This document shows positions 32,566-41,900 of a DNA stretch of 64,000 nucleotides, in pieces. The stretch comes from Asanoa iriomotensis (lineage in GTDB: Bacteria; Actinomycetota; Actinomycetes; Mycobacteriales; Micromonosporaceae). Location of the stretch: NCBI RefSeq assembly GCF_016862515.1, contig NZ_BONC01000001.1:62001-126000 (forward strand), read 5' to 3'. A program made the translations under genes and the position numbers. Positions within the stretch are counted from its first letter, which is position 1. Each line of letters opens with the position of its first letter. The notes beneath the pieces were generated by a model. The model did no database searches. It was not told where the DNA came from and worked only from the letters and a program-made list of their open reading frames with translations.

Positions 32566-35500
32566 CTAGTAGGTCCGGACCCGCACGTTGCGGATCTCGA
32601 TCACATCGCTGTTGCCGTGGTTCTGCAGGCCGATGTAACCGCTGATGAACTGGCGCAGGTCCGTCGGCGGGTCACCCGCGCGCGACGACTGCTTGCCCGG
32701 CGTGTTGTCGAACTCGTTGATCACCACGCCGTTCCGGATCATCGTGTAGTGCTGGCCGACCACGCGGATCTCGTAGTCGTTCCAGACACCCTTCTCGGTG
32801 GCGCCGGACTGGGCCAGGTTGTTCGGGTCGAAGTTGTAGACCGACCCGGTCTTCTGCACCTCACCCGTGGCGCCGTCGTAGATCTGGATCTCGTGACCGC
32901 AGAAGATCGCGACCCAGGCCTGCGACGACCGCGCCGACCCGACCGTGCCGCACGTGCCCGGAGGCCGTTGCTCCAGCGGGGTGCGCGGGTCCGGGAACCG
33001 GATGAACACACCGCTGTTGGCCCGCACGGCGTCCGGCGAGATGTCCTTGAACTGCAACTTGATCGAGTAGTCCGCGAACTCCTGGTCCGCGTACCACAGC
33101 ATGCCCAGGCCACCGCTGCTGCGGATCGAGCCGTCCGGCCGCAGGCCGAAGTTCCCGCTGGGCGCCTGCCGCCAGCCGGCCAACGAGTACGCCGACCCGT
33201 CGAAGATCGTCTGGTAGCCGTTGGTGGCGCCGATCGGCGACTGGGTGCCGGTCCGCCGCAGCGTGTTGGCCTCCTGGTTGTCGATGACGTGGGCCGTCGT
33301 GAGCTCCGTGATCACCGTGTCCAGGTGGTCGGCGAAGGAGCCCCGGTTGGGCCACGTCGTCTCGTCGTCGATCAGGTCGTTGATCGAGCAGCCGCCGCCG
33401 ACCTGCCGGTTGGCCACGCCGCTGTCGGTCTCCAGGAAGTAGACCGTGGGTCGGGCGTCGGCCGCGACACACCCGGCCGTGACCGGGATGCTCGACTCGA
33501 CGACCTCACCGTCGGCGTACGTCACCTTGAGCTTGGCGGTGAAGGTGCCGTACCGCTTGTAGGTGTGCTTCGGGTGCGGCGCCGTGGAGCCGTTGGTGCC
33601 GTCGCCGAAGTCCCACTGCCAGGCCACGCCGCCGACCTTGTTGCTGTTGAACTCGATCGTGCGGGGCGTGGTCGGTGTCGCCGACTTCGCCGTCGCGAGG
33701 CTCGGGTTCGGGGTCGCCTGGCCACCGTTGTAGGTGATCCGGATCAGCTTCTGGTTGCTGTGCAGGCTGAAGAAGCCGCCGGCGTAGTCGAGCATGTAGA
33801 GCGCGCCGTCGGGGCCGAACTTGGCGTCCATCCAGGACTGCAGCTGGGTCTGTGCGTTGCTGCCGCCCGGGATGATCCGCCGCAGGTCCTCGGCGAAGGC
33901 CGGGGCACCCGCGTTGCGGGCCGTGTCCGGGTTGACGGTGACGGCGATGCGGTTGTTGGAGTTGGACTGGTCACCGATGAACCACTTGTTGTCCCAGTAC
34001 GCCGGCCAGGCCACACCGCTGTTGACGTCCACCTGCGAGCGCTGGTAGGTCGGACCGTCCATGATGGCCTGTCCGCCACCCGTCAGGTAGGGCTGGGTGT
34101 AGGTGGACTCGGACTGCACGTAGGTGGGCAGCCCGCTGCCGTCGGTGCGCTTCGGGAAGACCGGGCCACCGCCCTGCGGCGAGTACCAGATCATGTTGTC
34201 GCGGACCGGCGGCAGGTTGACCAGACCGGTGTTGCGCGGCGACTCGTTCTTCGGGTTGTCGCAGTCGTACCAACCGGTCAGCTGGGTCGCGTCGGTGTTG
34301 CTGCGGTCCCGGTACGGCTGCCGGTTGCCCATGCAGTACGGCCACCCGTGGTTGCCGGCCTGCGTGATGATGGTCGCCGTCTCGTACTTGGCCGGGCCCA
34401 GCTCCGGGCTCGGCGCGCCGGCGTCCGGTCCGACCCAACCGGCGGTCAGCCAGTTGTTGACCGGGTCCCAGGCGATCCGGGCGATGTTGCGCACGCCCAT
34501 CACGTAGATCTCCGGACGGGCCTTGCCGCCACCGCCCTCGTGGCCGGTGAACAGGTTGCCGTCGGGGATCGTGTAGGTGCCGTCGTCCTCCGGGTGGATC
34601 CGGATGATCTTGCCGTTCAGGTCGTTCGTGTTGCCGGACGTGCGGCGGGCGTCCTGGAACGAGACGCCGGCGAACTCCTGCGTCCAGTTGTTGCCGGAGT
34701 ACCCGTCGGAGCCGCCGGACGAGTTGCTGTCACCGGAACCGATGTAGAGGTTGCCGGACTCGTCGAAGGTCATGCCGCCACCGGCGTGGCAGCAGCTGTG
34801 GATCTGCGTGTCCCAGTGCAGCAGGTCCTTGCGGGTCGCCTGGTCGATCGTCTGCGCGGCCTTGTCGTAGGTGAACCGCGAGACGGTCCGCTGGCCGATC
34901 CGCTTCTCGCGGTCGATCGACTCGTGCGGCATCCAGTAGACGTAGACCCAGCCGTTCTCGGCGAACTTCGGGTCGAGCGTGATGCCGACCAGACCTTCCT
35001 CGTTCTTGACGAGCTCGCTGCCGCTGCCCCGGTTGCCCATCACCCGAAGCGTGGTGAGGAGCTTGACCTGCTTGGTACGCGGGTCCCAGGAGTGGATCGT
35101 GCCGCAGCCGAGGCCGACGTTGGGGTTGCTCCAGTCGACGACCGGGCCGCTCGGGCAGGCCGCCTTGCCGATGTAGAAGACGGTGCCGTCCGGGCCGATG
35201 GTCAGGCCGTGCGGCTCGCCGATCTGGTCGAGCTGACCCGGCTGGTTCGTCGCGGTCAGCCGCTCGACCTTGTAGTTCGACGCGATGGTCGCCTGGCAGT
35301 CACCGCGCACGAGGCCGGTGGTCCACTGGATCGCGCCGAGCAGGTGGCCCAGGAACTTGGTGTCGGTGGTGTAGCTGGCGTCGGTGCGCCCCATCCCGGT
35401 GTAGAAGGAGCGGCCGCCGTCGTAGTCCCGGCACCAGGAGATCGGGTGGAACGCGCCGTTGCCGGACAGGCCGGCGTTGTAGGTGTTCTCCTGGACCTGG

Positions 35501-36534
35501 GCGATCGTGTGCACGTTGCCGATCGGGTTCGGGTCCCAGTTGATCCACTGGTCCGACCGGGTCCAGGTGAGCGGCAGGCCCTCGTTGGCCGGGTGCTGCC
35601 GGTCGGTGACGCTGACGGTCGCCTGCTGCACGTTGGCTTCCGGCGGCGGGCCGGCGTCCGGGCCGATCAGGAACAGCTCGGCGAGCTGGATGATCGGCTC
35701 ACCGCTGTTGGCCGAGACGTCCAGCCGGTAGTACTGGTAGGCGGTGGTGTTGGTGAAGGAGAACTGCCGCGTCTGGAACCGCTGGTCGAACACCTGGCCG
35801 GTGCGGGTGTCCAGGTCGGTCCAGGACTGGCCGTCGTTGGAGCCCTGCAGCTTCCAGTCCCGCGGGTCCCGGCCGGCGAAGTCGTTGGCCGAGGTGAGCG
35901 CGTACCGGTTGATCACCGTCGGGGCGGCGAGCTTGCCCTGAGCCCAGCCGGTGCGGGCGAAGGTCAGCCACTTCGTGCCCGTGCGGCCGTCGAAGAGCTG
36001 GGCCACGCCCTCGTTCGGCGTGTTCTCCGCACTGGCCTTGGCCTCCACGACCTTCTCGGCGTTGGGCAGGCTCGGCGCCGGCCGCGAACCGACCAGGCCG
36101 GTGAACCACTCCGAGCCGGGCTGCGCCCGGGCGGCGTCGTGGACGCCGACGAAGCCGCCGCCGCCCTTGACGTACGCCTGGAACGCCGCCTCCTGGGCGT
36201 CGTTGAGCGTGACGCCGTTGGCGGACAGGAACACCACGCCGCGGTACTTGGCGAGGTTGTCCCGGTTGAAGTCGGCCGGGTTGGACGACACGCGGACCGT
36301 GAAGCCGTTCTCGGTGCCGAGCTTCTTCACGGCGGCGACGGCCCGGCTGACCGGGTCGTCCTGCTGCTCGACCGGGCCGTGGAAGACCAGCACGTTGACC
36401 GCGCTGGCGCCCCAGGTCGGTGCCGCCGCGGACGCCGGCGGGGATCCCGGTCCGGTCATGATGCCGAGGGTGAGCACGGCCGCCGACGCCAGCGCTATCG
36501 CGCGGCGCAGCCTCGGCCGCTTCCGATGGGCCAT
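32566..36534 (-). CDS. Exported ThuA / discoidin / PQQ-type sugar dehydrogenase / PKD / DUF1080 fusion
   Basis: This is a 1322-residue secreted protein. The order is: signal peptide (to ASAAA, about 37), ThuA-like domain (about 45-165: VLVFHGPVEQQ, GGGGFVGVHDAA), F5/8-type discoidin (185-300), soluble glucose/sorbosone dehydrogenase propeller (about 430-900: EPHGLTIGPDGTVFYIGK, GLVGITLDPKF, HAGGGMTFDESGNLYIGSGD), PKD (WQWDFGDGTNG) and DUF1080, the 3-keto-disaccharide hydrolase family (about 1090-1322). ThuA and DUF1080 both relate to 3-keto-sugars, suggesting oxidative breakdown of a disaccharide outside the cell. ATG 36534 has GGAGCAGGA upstream. It is third in an operon. Confidence 0.85.
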   Translation of the reverse strand: MAHRKRPRLRRAIALASAAVLTLGIMTGPGSPPASAAAPTWGASAVNVLVFHGPVEQQDDPVSRAVAAVKKLGTENGFTVRVSSNPADFNRDNLAKYRGVVFLSANGVTLNDAQEAAFQAYVKGGGGFVGVHDAARAQPGSEWFTGLVGSRPAPSLPNAEKVVEAKASAENTPNEGVAQLFDGRTGTKWLTFARTGWAQGKLAAPTVINRYALTSANDFAGRDPRDWKLQGSNDGQSWTDLDTRTGQVFDQRFQTRQFSFTNTTAYQYYRLDVSANSGEPIIQLAELFLIGPDAGPPPEANVQQATVSVTDRQHPANEGLPLTWTRSDQWINWDPNPIGNVHTIAQVQENTYNAGLSGNGAFHPISWCRDYDGGRSFYTGMGRTDASYTTDTKFLGHLLGAIQWTTGLVRGDCQATIASNYKVERLTATNQPGQLDQIGEPHGLTIGPDGTVFYIGKAACPSGPVVDWSNPNVGLGCGTIHSWDPRTKQVKLLTTLRVMGNRGSGSELVKNEEGLVGITLDPKFAENGWVYVYWMPHESIDREKRIGQRTVSRFTYDKAAQTIDQATRKDLLHWDTQIHSCCHAGGGMTFDESGNLYIGSGDSNSSGGSDGYSGNNWTQEFAGVSFQDARRTSGNTNDLNGKIIRIHPEDDGTYTIPDGNLFTGHEGGGGKARPEIYVMGVRNIARIAWDPVNNWLTAGWVGPDAGAPSPELGPAKYETATIITQAGNHGWPYCMGNRQPYRDRSNTDATQLTGWYDCDNPKNESPRNTGLVNLPPVRDNMIWYSPQGGGPVFPKRTDGSGLPTYVQSESTYTQPYLTGGGQAIMDGPTYQRSQVDVNSGVAWPAYWDNKWFIGDQSNSNNRIAVTVNPDTARNAGAPAFAEDLRRIIPGGSNAQTQLQSWMDAKFGPDGALYMLDYAGGFFSLHSNQKLIRITYNGGQATPNPSLATAKSATPTTPRTIEFNSNKVGGVAWQWDFGDGTNGSTAPHPKHTYKRYGTFTAKLKVTYADGEVVESSIPVTAGCVAADARPTVYFLETDSGVANRQVGGGCSINDLIDDETTWPNRGSFADHLDTVITELTTAHVIDNQEANTLRRTGTQSPIGATNGYQTIFDGSAYSLAGWRQAPSGNFGLRPDGSIRSSGGLGMLWYADQEFADYSIKLQFKDISPDAVRANSGVFIRFPDPRTPLEQRPPGTCGTVGSARSSQAWVAIFCGHEIQIYDGATGEVQKTGSVYNFDPNNLAQSGATEKGVWNDYEIRVVGQHYTMIRNGVVINEFDNTPGKQSSRAGDPPTDLRQFISGYIGLQNHGNSDVIEIRNVRVRTY

Positions 36535-36569
36535 TCCTGCTCCTTCATGAGGGTCACGGAATCCGGTGG

Positions 36570-37790
36570 TCACTTCGTGCCCGCCTGGTGTCCGGAGTGC
36601 GCCGCCGGCGCACCCGCGGCGGATACCGGCGCGTGGTCGGCGCTGTGCGCCGCGAGTGTGCCGTCGGGGTTGAGGACGTGCATCATCGTCGACATGCCCT
36701 GGTCGGAGTGGAACTGCATGTGGCAGTGCACCATCCAGTTGCCCGCGCCGACCGAGTCACCGGCGAGGAACTGGAAACCGAACGTGTCGCCCGGGCCGAT
36801 CGTCTTGTTGTCGATGACGGGCACCGAGTCGACGATCGCCTTGTTGGTGCCGTCGACCGTTCCGGTCCTGGTGTCCGCCCACGAATGGCCGTGCAGGTGG
36901 AACGTGTGCATGTCGTTGCCCATGCCGATGACCAGGAACTCGACCCGCTCCCCCTTGTCGGCGATGATGCAGGTCGGTCCGGGCACCGGGTTGACCGGAT
37001 CGCAGGTGTCGGTCGCGGCACCCCGCCGGAGGTTGATCGACTGGAGGTCGCCGAACGCGGTCACGTAGGTCCGGTCGGGCCGCACGTCACCCTGCCGGCG
37101 CACGACGAGCCCGCCGAACAGTCCGGCCCCGATCCCCTGTGTCCCGTGTGGACCACCACCCAGGTGGTCGTGGTACCACCAGTAGCCGGCGGTGCCCTGC
37201 GAGCCCGTGGACGTGTTGCGCGGCTTGGCGTACCAGATGTAGGTGCGCTGACCGCCCGGCGGCACGTACGAGTCCGTGTGGATGGTGCCGTCGGAGGTCG
37301 GGGTGTACTTCACCCCGTGGGTGTGCAGCGACACCCCGAGCGGAATGTTGGGATCGCGCCGCAGCGCCTCCAACGTGGCCGCCGGGATCTGGTTGTGCAG
37401 GGTGATCGCGAGGCACTCACCCTCGATCATCTCGATCAGCGGCCCCGGGTACGACGCCGTCTCCGGCGTCAGGCCGTAGCCCAGCCGGATCTGGGTGCCG
37501 TCCTTGGGCAGCTCGACCGCGTACAGGTTGATCCGCCGGTCCGGTTGGATGCAGCCCTCCGGGCGGTCGCCCGGTGCGAGGGCGGCCAGGACCGCCCGCT
37601 CGGCGGCGCTGGCGACGGCGGGTTCGCCGACGGTGTTGGCGGCCGGGACCACCGCGGCGGGCGCCGGTCCGGCGGCCTGCTGGCCGCCGAACCGGAGGGC
37701 CCCCGCACCGACCAGGGTCACGGCGAGGATCGCGACGGCCCACAGCCGCGGCGCTCCCACCAGCCCTAGGCGTGAGGTTTCCTTCTCCAC
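36570..37790 (-). CDS. Two-domain multicopper oxidase (small-laccase-like), exported
   Basis: This 406-residue protein has an N-terminal membrane anchor/signal (LWAVAILAVTLVGAGAL). The four copper-binding blocks are all present: SLHTHGVKY, WWYHDHLGG, MHTFHLHGHSW and VHCHMQFHSDQGM. The last gives the type-1 copper His-Cys-His and Met. It oxidises phenols or reduced carriers and passes electrons to O2. The C-terminus is His-rich (HSADHAPVS, HSGHQAG). GTG 37790 has AAGGA seven bases upstream. The gene lies 15 bases from the cupredoxin gene and 35 from the ThuA fusion, so an operon is nearly certain. Confidence 0.9.
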   Translation of the reverse strand: MEKETSRLGLVGAPRLWAVAILAVTLVGAGALRFGGQQAAGPAPAAVVPAANTVGEPAVASAAERAVLAALAPGDRPEGCIQPDRRINLYAVELPKDGTQIRLGYGLTPETASYPGPLIEMIEGECLAITLHNQIPAATLEALRRDPNIPLGVSLHTHGVKYTPTSDGTIHTDSYVPPGGQRTYIWYAKPRNTSTGSQGTAGYWWYHDHLGGGPHGTQGIGAGLFGGLVVRRQGDVRPDRTYVTAFGDLQSINLRRGAATDTCDPVNPVPGPTCIIADKGERVEFLVIGMGNDMHTFHLHGHSWADTRTGTVDGTNKAIVDSVPVIDNKTIGPGDTFGFQFLAGDSVGAGNWMVHCHMQFHSDQGMSTMMHVLNPDGTLAAHSADHAPVSAAGAPAAHSGHQAGTK

Positions 37791-37805
37791 AGGTCTGTCC
37801 TTTGC

Positions 37806-40800
37806 TTACGGGGTCAGCGGAGCGATCCGGATGTTGCGGAAGCTGACCGTGTCCGCGGCGCTGTGGTTCTGGAGGCCGATGTAGCCCTCCGCGTGCTGGC
37901 GCCCGTCGGTGCCCGGGTCGTCGGCGCGCGGCGGGTCGAACGACAGCCCCGGCGCGTTGGTGAACTGGTTGATCAACTTGCCGTTGCGGAAGATCGAGTA
38001 GTGCTGGCCGACGACGCGGATCTCGTAGTCGTTCCAGACGCCCTTGTCCCGCACGCCCGCGTCGGCCAGGTCGACCCGGTCGAAGCCGTACACGGAGCCG
38101 CTCTTGTACTGGTCACCGGTCGGGCTGTCGAAGATCTGCAGCTCGTGCCCGTATTTGATGGCCACCCACTCCGGGCGCGGCTCCTGCGGGTGCTGGTGCA
38201 CCTGCGGGAAACGGACGAAGACGCCGCTGTTGGTGCGCGCGGTGCCCGCGGCGTCGTCCCGCCACTGGAGCTTGAGCGAGAAGTCGCCGTACGTGCGGAC
38301 CGGGAACCAGAGCATGCCCAGGCCGTTCTCCGCCTTGCTGGTGATCGAGCCGTCGGCGTTGCGGCGGAAGCCACCACCGCCGACCTGCTCCCAGAGCCGG
38401 AACGAGGCGATCTTGCTGTCGAGCAGCGGCGCGTAGCCCTGCACGGCCTCCGACCGGCCGACGTTGCTGTCGCGGGCGCCGCGGACCAGCCCGTTCCTGT
38501 CCTTGAGCGGGATCAGCGAGCGCTGGTGCCAGCGGTCGGCCAGGGCGGTGACGTGGTCGACGAACTCCGCGGCGCTGGCCCACGGCGACTCGTCGAGGAT
38601 CAGGTCGTTCATGCTGCAGCCACCCTCGACGACCCGGTTGGCCACGCCGGTGTTGAGCGTGCCCATCCAGACCGTGGTGCGGTTGTCGGCGACCTTGCAG
38701 CTCGGCGCCGGCGGACCGCTCTCCACCACGGTGAACGTGGCCGAGGCGGTGGTGCTCACGTTGCCCGCCCGGTCGGTGGCCCGGTAGGTGAACGTGTGGC
38801 TGCCCGGGGTGTTGACGGTGACGGGCCCGGTGTAGACCAGGTAGCCGCTGCCGTCCAGGGCATACTCCACGCGCATCAGGCCCGAGCCGCTGTCGCTGGC
38901 GGTCAGCGTGACCGTCGCGCTGCCGACGTAGGCCCAGCTGCTGTTGAGCTGGCCGCTGATGGCGGCGCTGACGGTCGGCGGGGTGGTGTCGTTGGACGGC
39001 GCCACCACGGAGAACGCGACCGACTTCGGGGTCGACGTGTTGCCGGCCCGGTCGGTCGCCCGGTAGCTGACCGTGTGCGCACCCGGCTGGTTGACGGAGA
39101 CCGGCGCGGTGTAGGCCGCGTAGGGTGCGCCGTCCAGCGAGTACTCCACGGTGGCCACGCCCGAGTCCGCGTCGGAGGCGGTCACGGTGACCGTCGCCGC
39201 GCCGATGTACGCGCCGGTGTTGTCCCGGTTGCCGGCCACGCTCGCGTTGGTCGTCGGCGCGGTGTTGTCCGGGTTCGGCGCGTCGACGACGGTGAACTGC
39301 ACGCTGCCCGGCGTCGAGGTGTTGCCGGCCTCGTCGGTCGCCCGGAACGTGACCGTGTGTGCGCCGGTCGCCGTGACGGTGACCGGAGCGGTGTACGGGG
39401 CGTAGGCGCCGCCGTCGACCGCGTACTCCACGGTGTCCACACCGGACTCCGTGTCGGTGGCGGTGACGGTGACCGTGGCGCTGCCCACGTACGCGCCCTG
39501 CTCGTTCTGGTCGCCCGCGACGGCGGCGGTCACGGTCGGCGCGGTGGTGTCGGGGCCGGGCGCGTCGACGACGGTGAACTCCACCGTCCTCGGCGCCGAG
39601 GTGTTGCCGGCCTGGTCGGTGGCCCGGGCGCTGAACGTGTGCGCACCCGGCTGGTTCACCGCGACCGGCGCGGTGTAGGCGGCGTAGGGCGCGCCGTCGA
39701 GCGAGTACTCGACGGTCGCTACGCCCGAGCCCGCGTCGGTGGCGGCCACGGTGACCGTCGCCGAGCCGACGTAGGCGCCGGACCCGTTCTGCTCGCCCGC
39801 GACCGTGGCGGTCACCTCGGGCGCGGTGTTGTCGGGGTCGGGCGCGTCGACGACCACGAAGGCGACCGACTGCGCGTTGGACGTGTTGCCCGCCTCGTCG
39901 GTGGCCCGGAACTGCACGGTGTGGTTGCCGGGCGTGTTGACCGTGACCGGCGCGGTGTAGGCCGCGAACGCGCCACCGTCCAATGAGTACTCGACACCGG
40001 CGACGCCCGACTCGGTGTCGGTGGCCGTGATCGTGACCGTCGCGCTGCCGACGTAGGCGCCGTTCTCGTTCTGGTCGCCGTCCACGGCGGCGGTCACGGT
40101 CGGCGCGGTGGTGTCCGGATCCTCCGGTTCGACCACCGTGAACTGGGTCGACCCGGTCGCGGAGGTGTTGCCCGCGACGTCGGTCGCCCGGTACTGCACG
40201 GTGTGCGCGCCGGGGCTGTTGACGGTGACCGGGCCGGAGTAGGTGCCGAACGGGCCGCCGTCGAGCGCGTACTCGACACGGGCCACGCCGGAGCCGGCGT
40301 CGGTCGCGTTCACCGTCACGGTGGCCGCGCCGATGTAGTTGCCGTCACCGTCGCGCTCGCCCGCGACCTGCGCGGACACCTCGGGCGCGGTCGTGTCGCC
40401 GCCGCCGCCGGTGACCACCAGCAGGCCGGTCATCTGGCCGTGGCCGGGGATCGCGCAGAAGTAGCGGTAGGTGCCCGGGGTGAGCGTGACGTCCGCGGTC
40501 CACCGGCCGCCGTTGGCGTCGGACGGGTCCGCGATGAGGTTGAGGCTGACGTCGCGGTTGTACCGGGAATCACCGGTGTCGAAGGTCAGCGTGTGCTGCA
40601 TACCGGTGGTGTTGCCGGTCGCGGCGCTGTTCTCGAACACGATGGTGGTCGCGCCGGCGACGGCGGTGCTGGGCACCGACGCGTACGCCTGGAAGCTGTC
40701 CCCGGCCGTCCAGGTCAGCACCTGGGCCTGGAGTTGCTGCGGCGCGCCGCTGTCACCCGGTGGCTCGGCCCCGGCCGGGCGGGTGCCCGACAGGACCCCG

Positions 40801-40928
40801 GCCAGCACGACGCTGGCCAGCATGACGGTTACGGCGGCGAAGGCGGCGGACGGCCGGGTGAACCGGCCTTGTCCGAGCCTGCTCAGCAGGCGCCTTCGCG
40901 TGCCTCTTGGCACGGCAGATTTGGGCAT
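37806..40928 (-). CDS. Exported cupredoxin with six Ig-like repeats and a DUF1080-type C-terminal module
   Basis: This protein has about 1040 residues. A long basic N-terminus and signal peptide end near RPAGAEPP. A plastocyanin-like copper domain follows (about 65-172) with ligands in the segment YFCAIPGHGQMTG (Cys, His, Met). Six tandem 93-94-residue Ig-like repeats (178-740) come next, then a DUF1080-type module (about 745-1040) homologous to the end of the ThuA fusion two genes downstream. ATG 40928 is chosen for GGAAGG about ten bases upstream; ATG 40937 and 40967 are alternatives. It is the first gene of the operon and a likely electron carrier plus substrate binder. Confidence 0.8.
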   Translation of the reverse strand: MPKSAVPRGTRRRLLSRLGQGRFTRPSAAFAAVTVMLASVVLAGVLSGTRPAGAEPPGDSGAPQQLQAQVLTWTAGDSFQAYASVPSTAVAGATTIVFENSAATGNTTGMQHTLTFDTGDSRYNRDVSLNLIADPSDANGGRWTADVTLTPGTYRYFCAIPGHGQMTGLLVVTGGGGDTTAPEVSAQVAGERDGDGNYIGAATVTVNATDAGSGVARVEYALDGGPFGTYSGPVTVNSPGAHTVQYRATDVAGNTSATGSTQFTVVEPEDPDTTAPTVTAAVDGDQNENGAYVGSATVTITATDTESGVAGVEYSLDGGAFAAYTAPVTVNTPGNHTVQFRATDEAGNTSNAQSVAFVVVDAPDPDNTAPEVTATVAGEQNGSGAYVGSATVTVAATDAGSGVATVEYSLDGAPYAAYTAPVAVNQPGAHTFSARATDQAGNTSAPRTVEFTVVDAPGPDTTAPTVTAAVAGDQNEQGAYVGSATVTVTATDTESGVDTVEYAVDGGAYAPYTAPVTVTATGAHTVTFRATDEAGNTSTPGSVQFTVVDAPNPDNTAPTTNASVAGNRDNTGAYIGAATVTVTASDADSGVATVEYSLDGAPYAAYTAPVSVNQPGAHTVSYRATDRAGNTSTPKSVAFSVVAPSNDTTPPTVSAAISGQLNSSWAYVGSATVTLTASDSGSGLMRVEYALDGSGYLVYTGPVTVNTPGSHTFTYRATDRAGNVSTTASATFTVVESGPPAPSCKVADNRTTVWMGTLNTGVANRVVEGGCSMNDLILDESPWASAAEFVDHVTALADRWHQRSLIPLKDRNGLVRGARDSNVGRSEAVQGYAPLLDSKIASFRLWEQVGGGGFRRNADGSITSKAENGLGMLWFPVRTYGDFSLKLQWRDDAAGTARTNSGVFVRFPQVHQHPQEPRPEWVAIKYGHELQIFDSPTGDQYKSGSVYGFDRVDLADAGVRDKGVWNDYEIRVVGQHYSIFRNGKLINQFTNAPGLSFDPPRADDPGTDGRQHAEGYIGLQNHSAADTVSFRNIRIAPLTP
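38708..40397 (-). repeat. Six tandem intragenic repeats (~282 bp each)
   Basis: They encode Ig-like units beginning D-[TN]-T-[AP]-P-x-V and ending T-V-V-x-x. The core of each reads like VEYSLDGAPYAAYTAPV, with ATD-x-AGNTS before the last strand. Units 1-4 are 94 residues each; 5 and 6 are one or two residues different. Confidence 0.85.
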
Positions 40929-41261
40929 GTCCGGCATACCTTCCGCAGTCAGACCGACGGTAGACATGGCAAAGCAGACCTCGTTGGCCCGCTGGGATGG
41001 GCCGACGATGTCTCGGGGGTCGGGGACGTGGGCGTGGAACGGCGAGCGAGGTGCACTGCTCACGCGCCGTTTACATCGATGAAACAACCTGGTGTGCGAG
41101 TGACCCTAATCGCTGATCATCGAACTGTCCACATCTTTCGATGATGTTGACCTGACTTTTATCTGGCACAACAAAAGTACGGGCGATCCTGATCGTTAGG
41201 ATCCGTCCGAAAGAGACGCGTAAGAACCCCCGTGCCACTGAAGCCTTACTGGACAGTAGGT
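40929..41261. other. Gene-free interval, AT-richer than its surroundings
   Basis: This 333-bp stretch lies between the start of the cupredoxin operon and the end of the lysE-like gene. Its middle (about 41100-41230) is clearly poorer in GC than the neighbourhood and probably holds the operon promoter. A short palindrome TACTGGACAGTA lies at 41246-41257. No ORF with a ribosome-binding site or RNA gene was recognised. Confidence 0.5.
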
Positions 41262-41894
41262 TCAGGCACTCTCGGCGGCGAGGCGGACGCCGAAGGCGGT
41301 CAATGCGATGCCGGTCCCCGCGTCCAGCGCGCGGCGCACCCGGCGGCGCCGCAGCACGCGGCGGACCCGGTGCAGGGCGGCCACGACGAGCAATGACCAC
41401 AGCAGACCGAGCGCGGCATGGGTCAACGCGAACAGCAGCAGCACCGCGACGGAGGTGCCTGGACCGAGGAACTGCGGCAGCACCGCGAGGTAGAAGACCA
41501 GCACCTTCGGATTGGTGATGTTGGACAGGAAGCCCTGCCGCCAGCCGGTCCAGGCGGTTCCGGCGCGGGTGCCGGCGGCGTCGTCGAGTGACGCGTAGTC
41601 GCCGCGCGCCGCTGACCGGAATGACTGCACCGCGAGGTAGAGCAGGTATCCGATGCCCGCCCACCTGATGGCCTGGAACAGCGGCTCGACGTGCACGACG
41701 ATCGCACCGAGGCCGGCCACGGCGAGCAGGCCCTGGACCACATTGGACGACGCGATGCCGCCGGCGGTCCACCGGCCCTGCGTGCGACCGCCGGCGAGAG
41801 TGCTGCGCACGGTGACCGCGAAGTCGGCGCCCGGGATGGCGATGAGGACGAGGGCGAAGACCACGAACGACGCGTACGAACTCCAGCTCACCAT
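41262..41894 (-). CDS. LysE/RhtB family amino-acid exporter
   Basis: This 210-residue membrane protein has six helices. The LysE start segment ends ALVLIAIPGADFAVTVRSTLAGGR, and the conserved FLSNITNPKVLVFYLAVLPQF loop is present. It is a predicted efflux carrier for amino acids or derivatives in the cytoplasmic membrane. It lies six bases downstream of the lipoprotein gene stop, so it is probably the third gene of the metallo-hydrolase/lipoprotein transcript. Confidence 0.88.
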   Translation of the reverse strand: MVSWSSYASFVVFALVLIAIPGADFAVTVRSTLAGGRTQGRWTAGGIASSNVVQGLLAVAGLGAIVVHVEPLFQAIRWAGIGYLLYLAVQSFRSAARGDYASLDDAAGTRAGTAWTGWRQGFLSNITNPKVLVFYLAVLPQFLGPGTSVAVLLLFALTHAALGLLWSLLVVAALHRVRRVLRRRRVRRALDAGTGIALTAFGVRLAAESA

Positions 41895-41900
41895 CCGACC

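Noticed and set aside
32617-37068. 1483-codon open frame on the plus strand, antisense to the ThuA-fusion and oxidase genes
   Set aside because: It is the mirror of GC-rich codons of the real genes. The translation is His/Arg/Val/Gly-biased with no domain, while the minus-strand genes have clear motifs and ribosome-binding sites.
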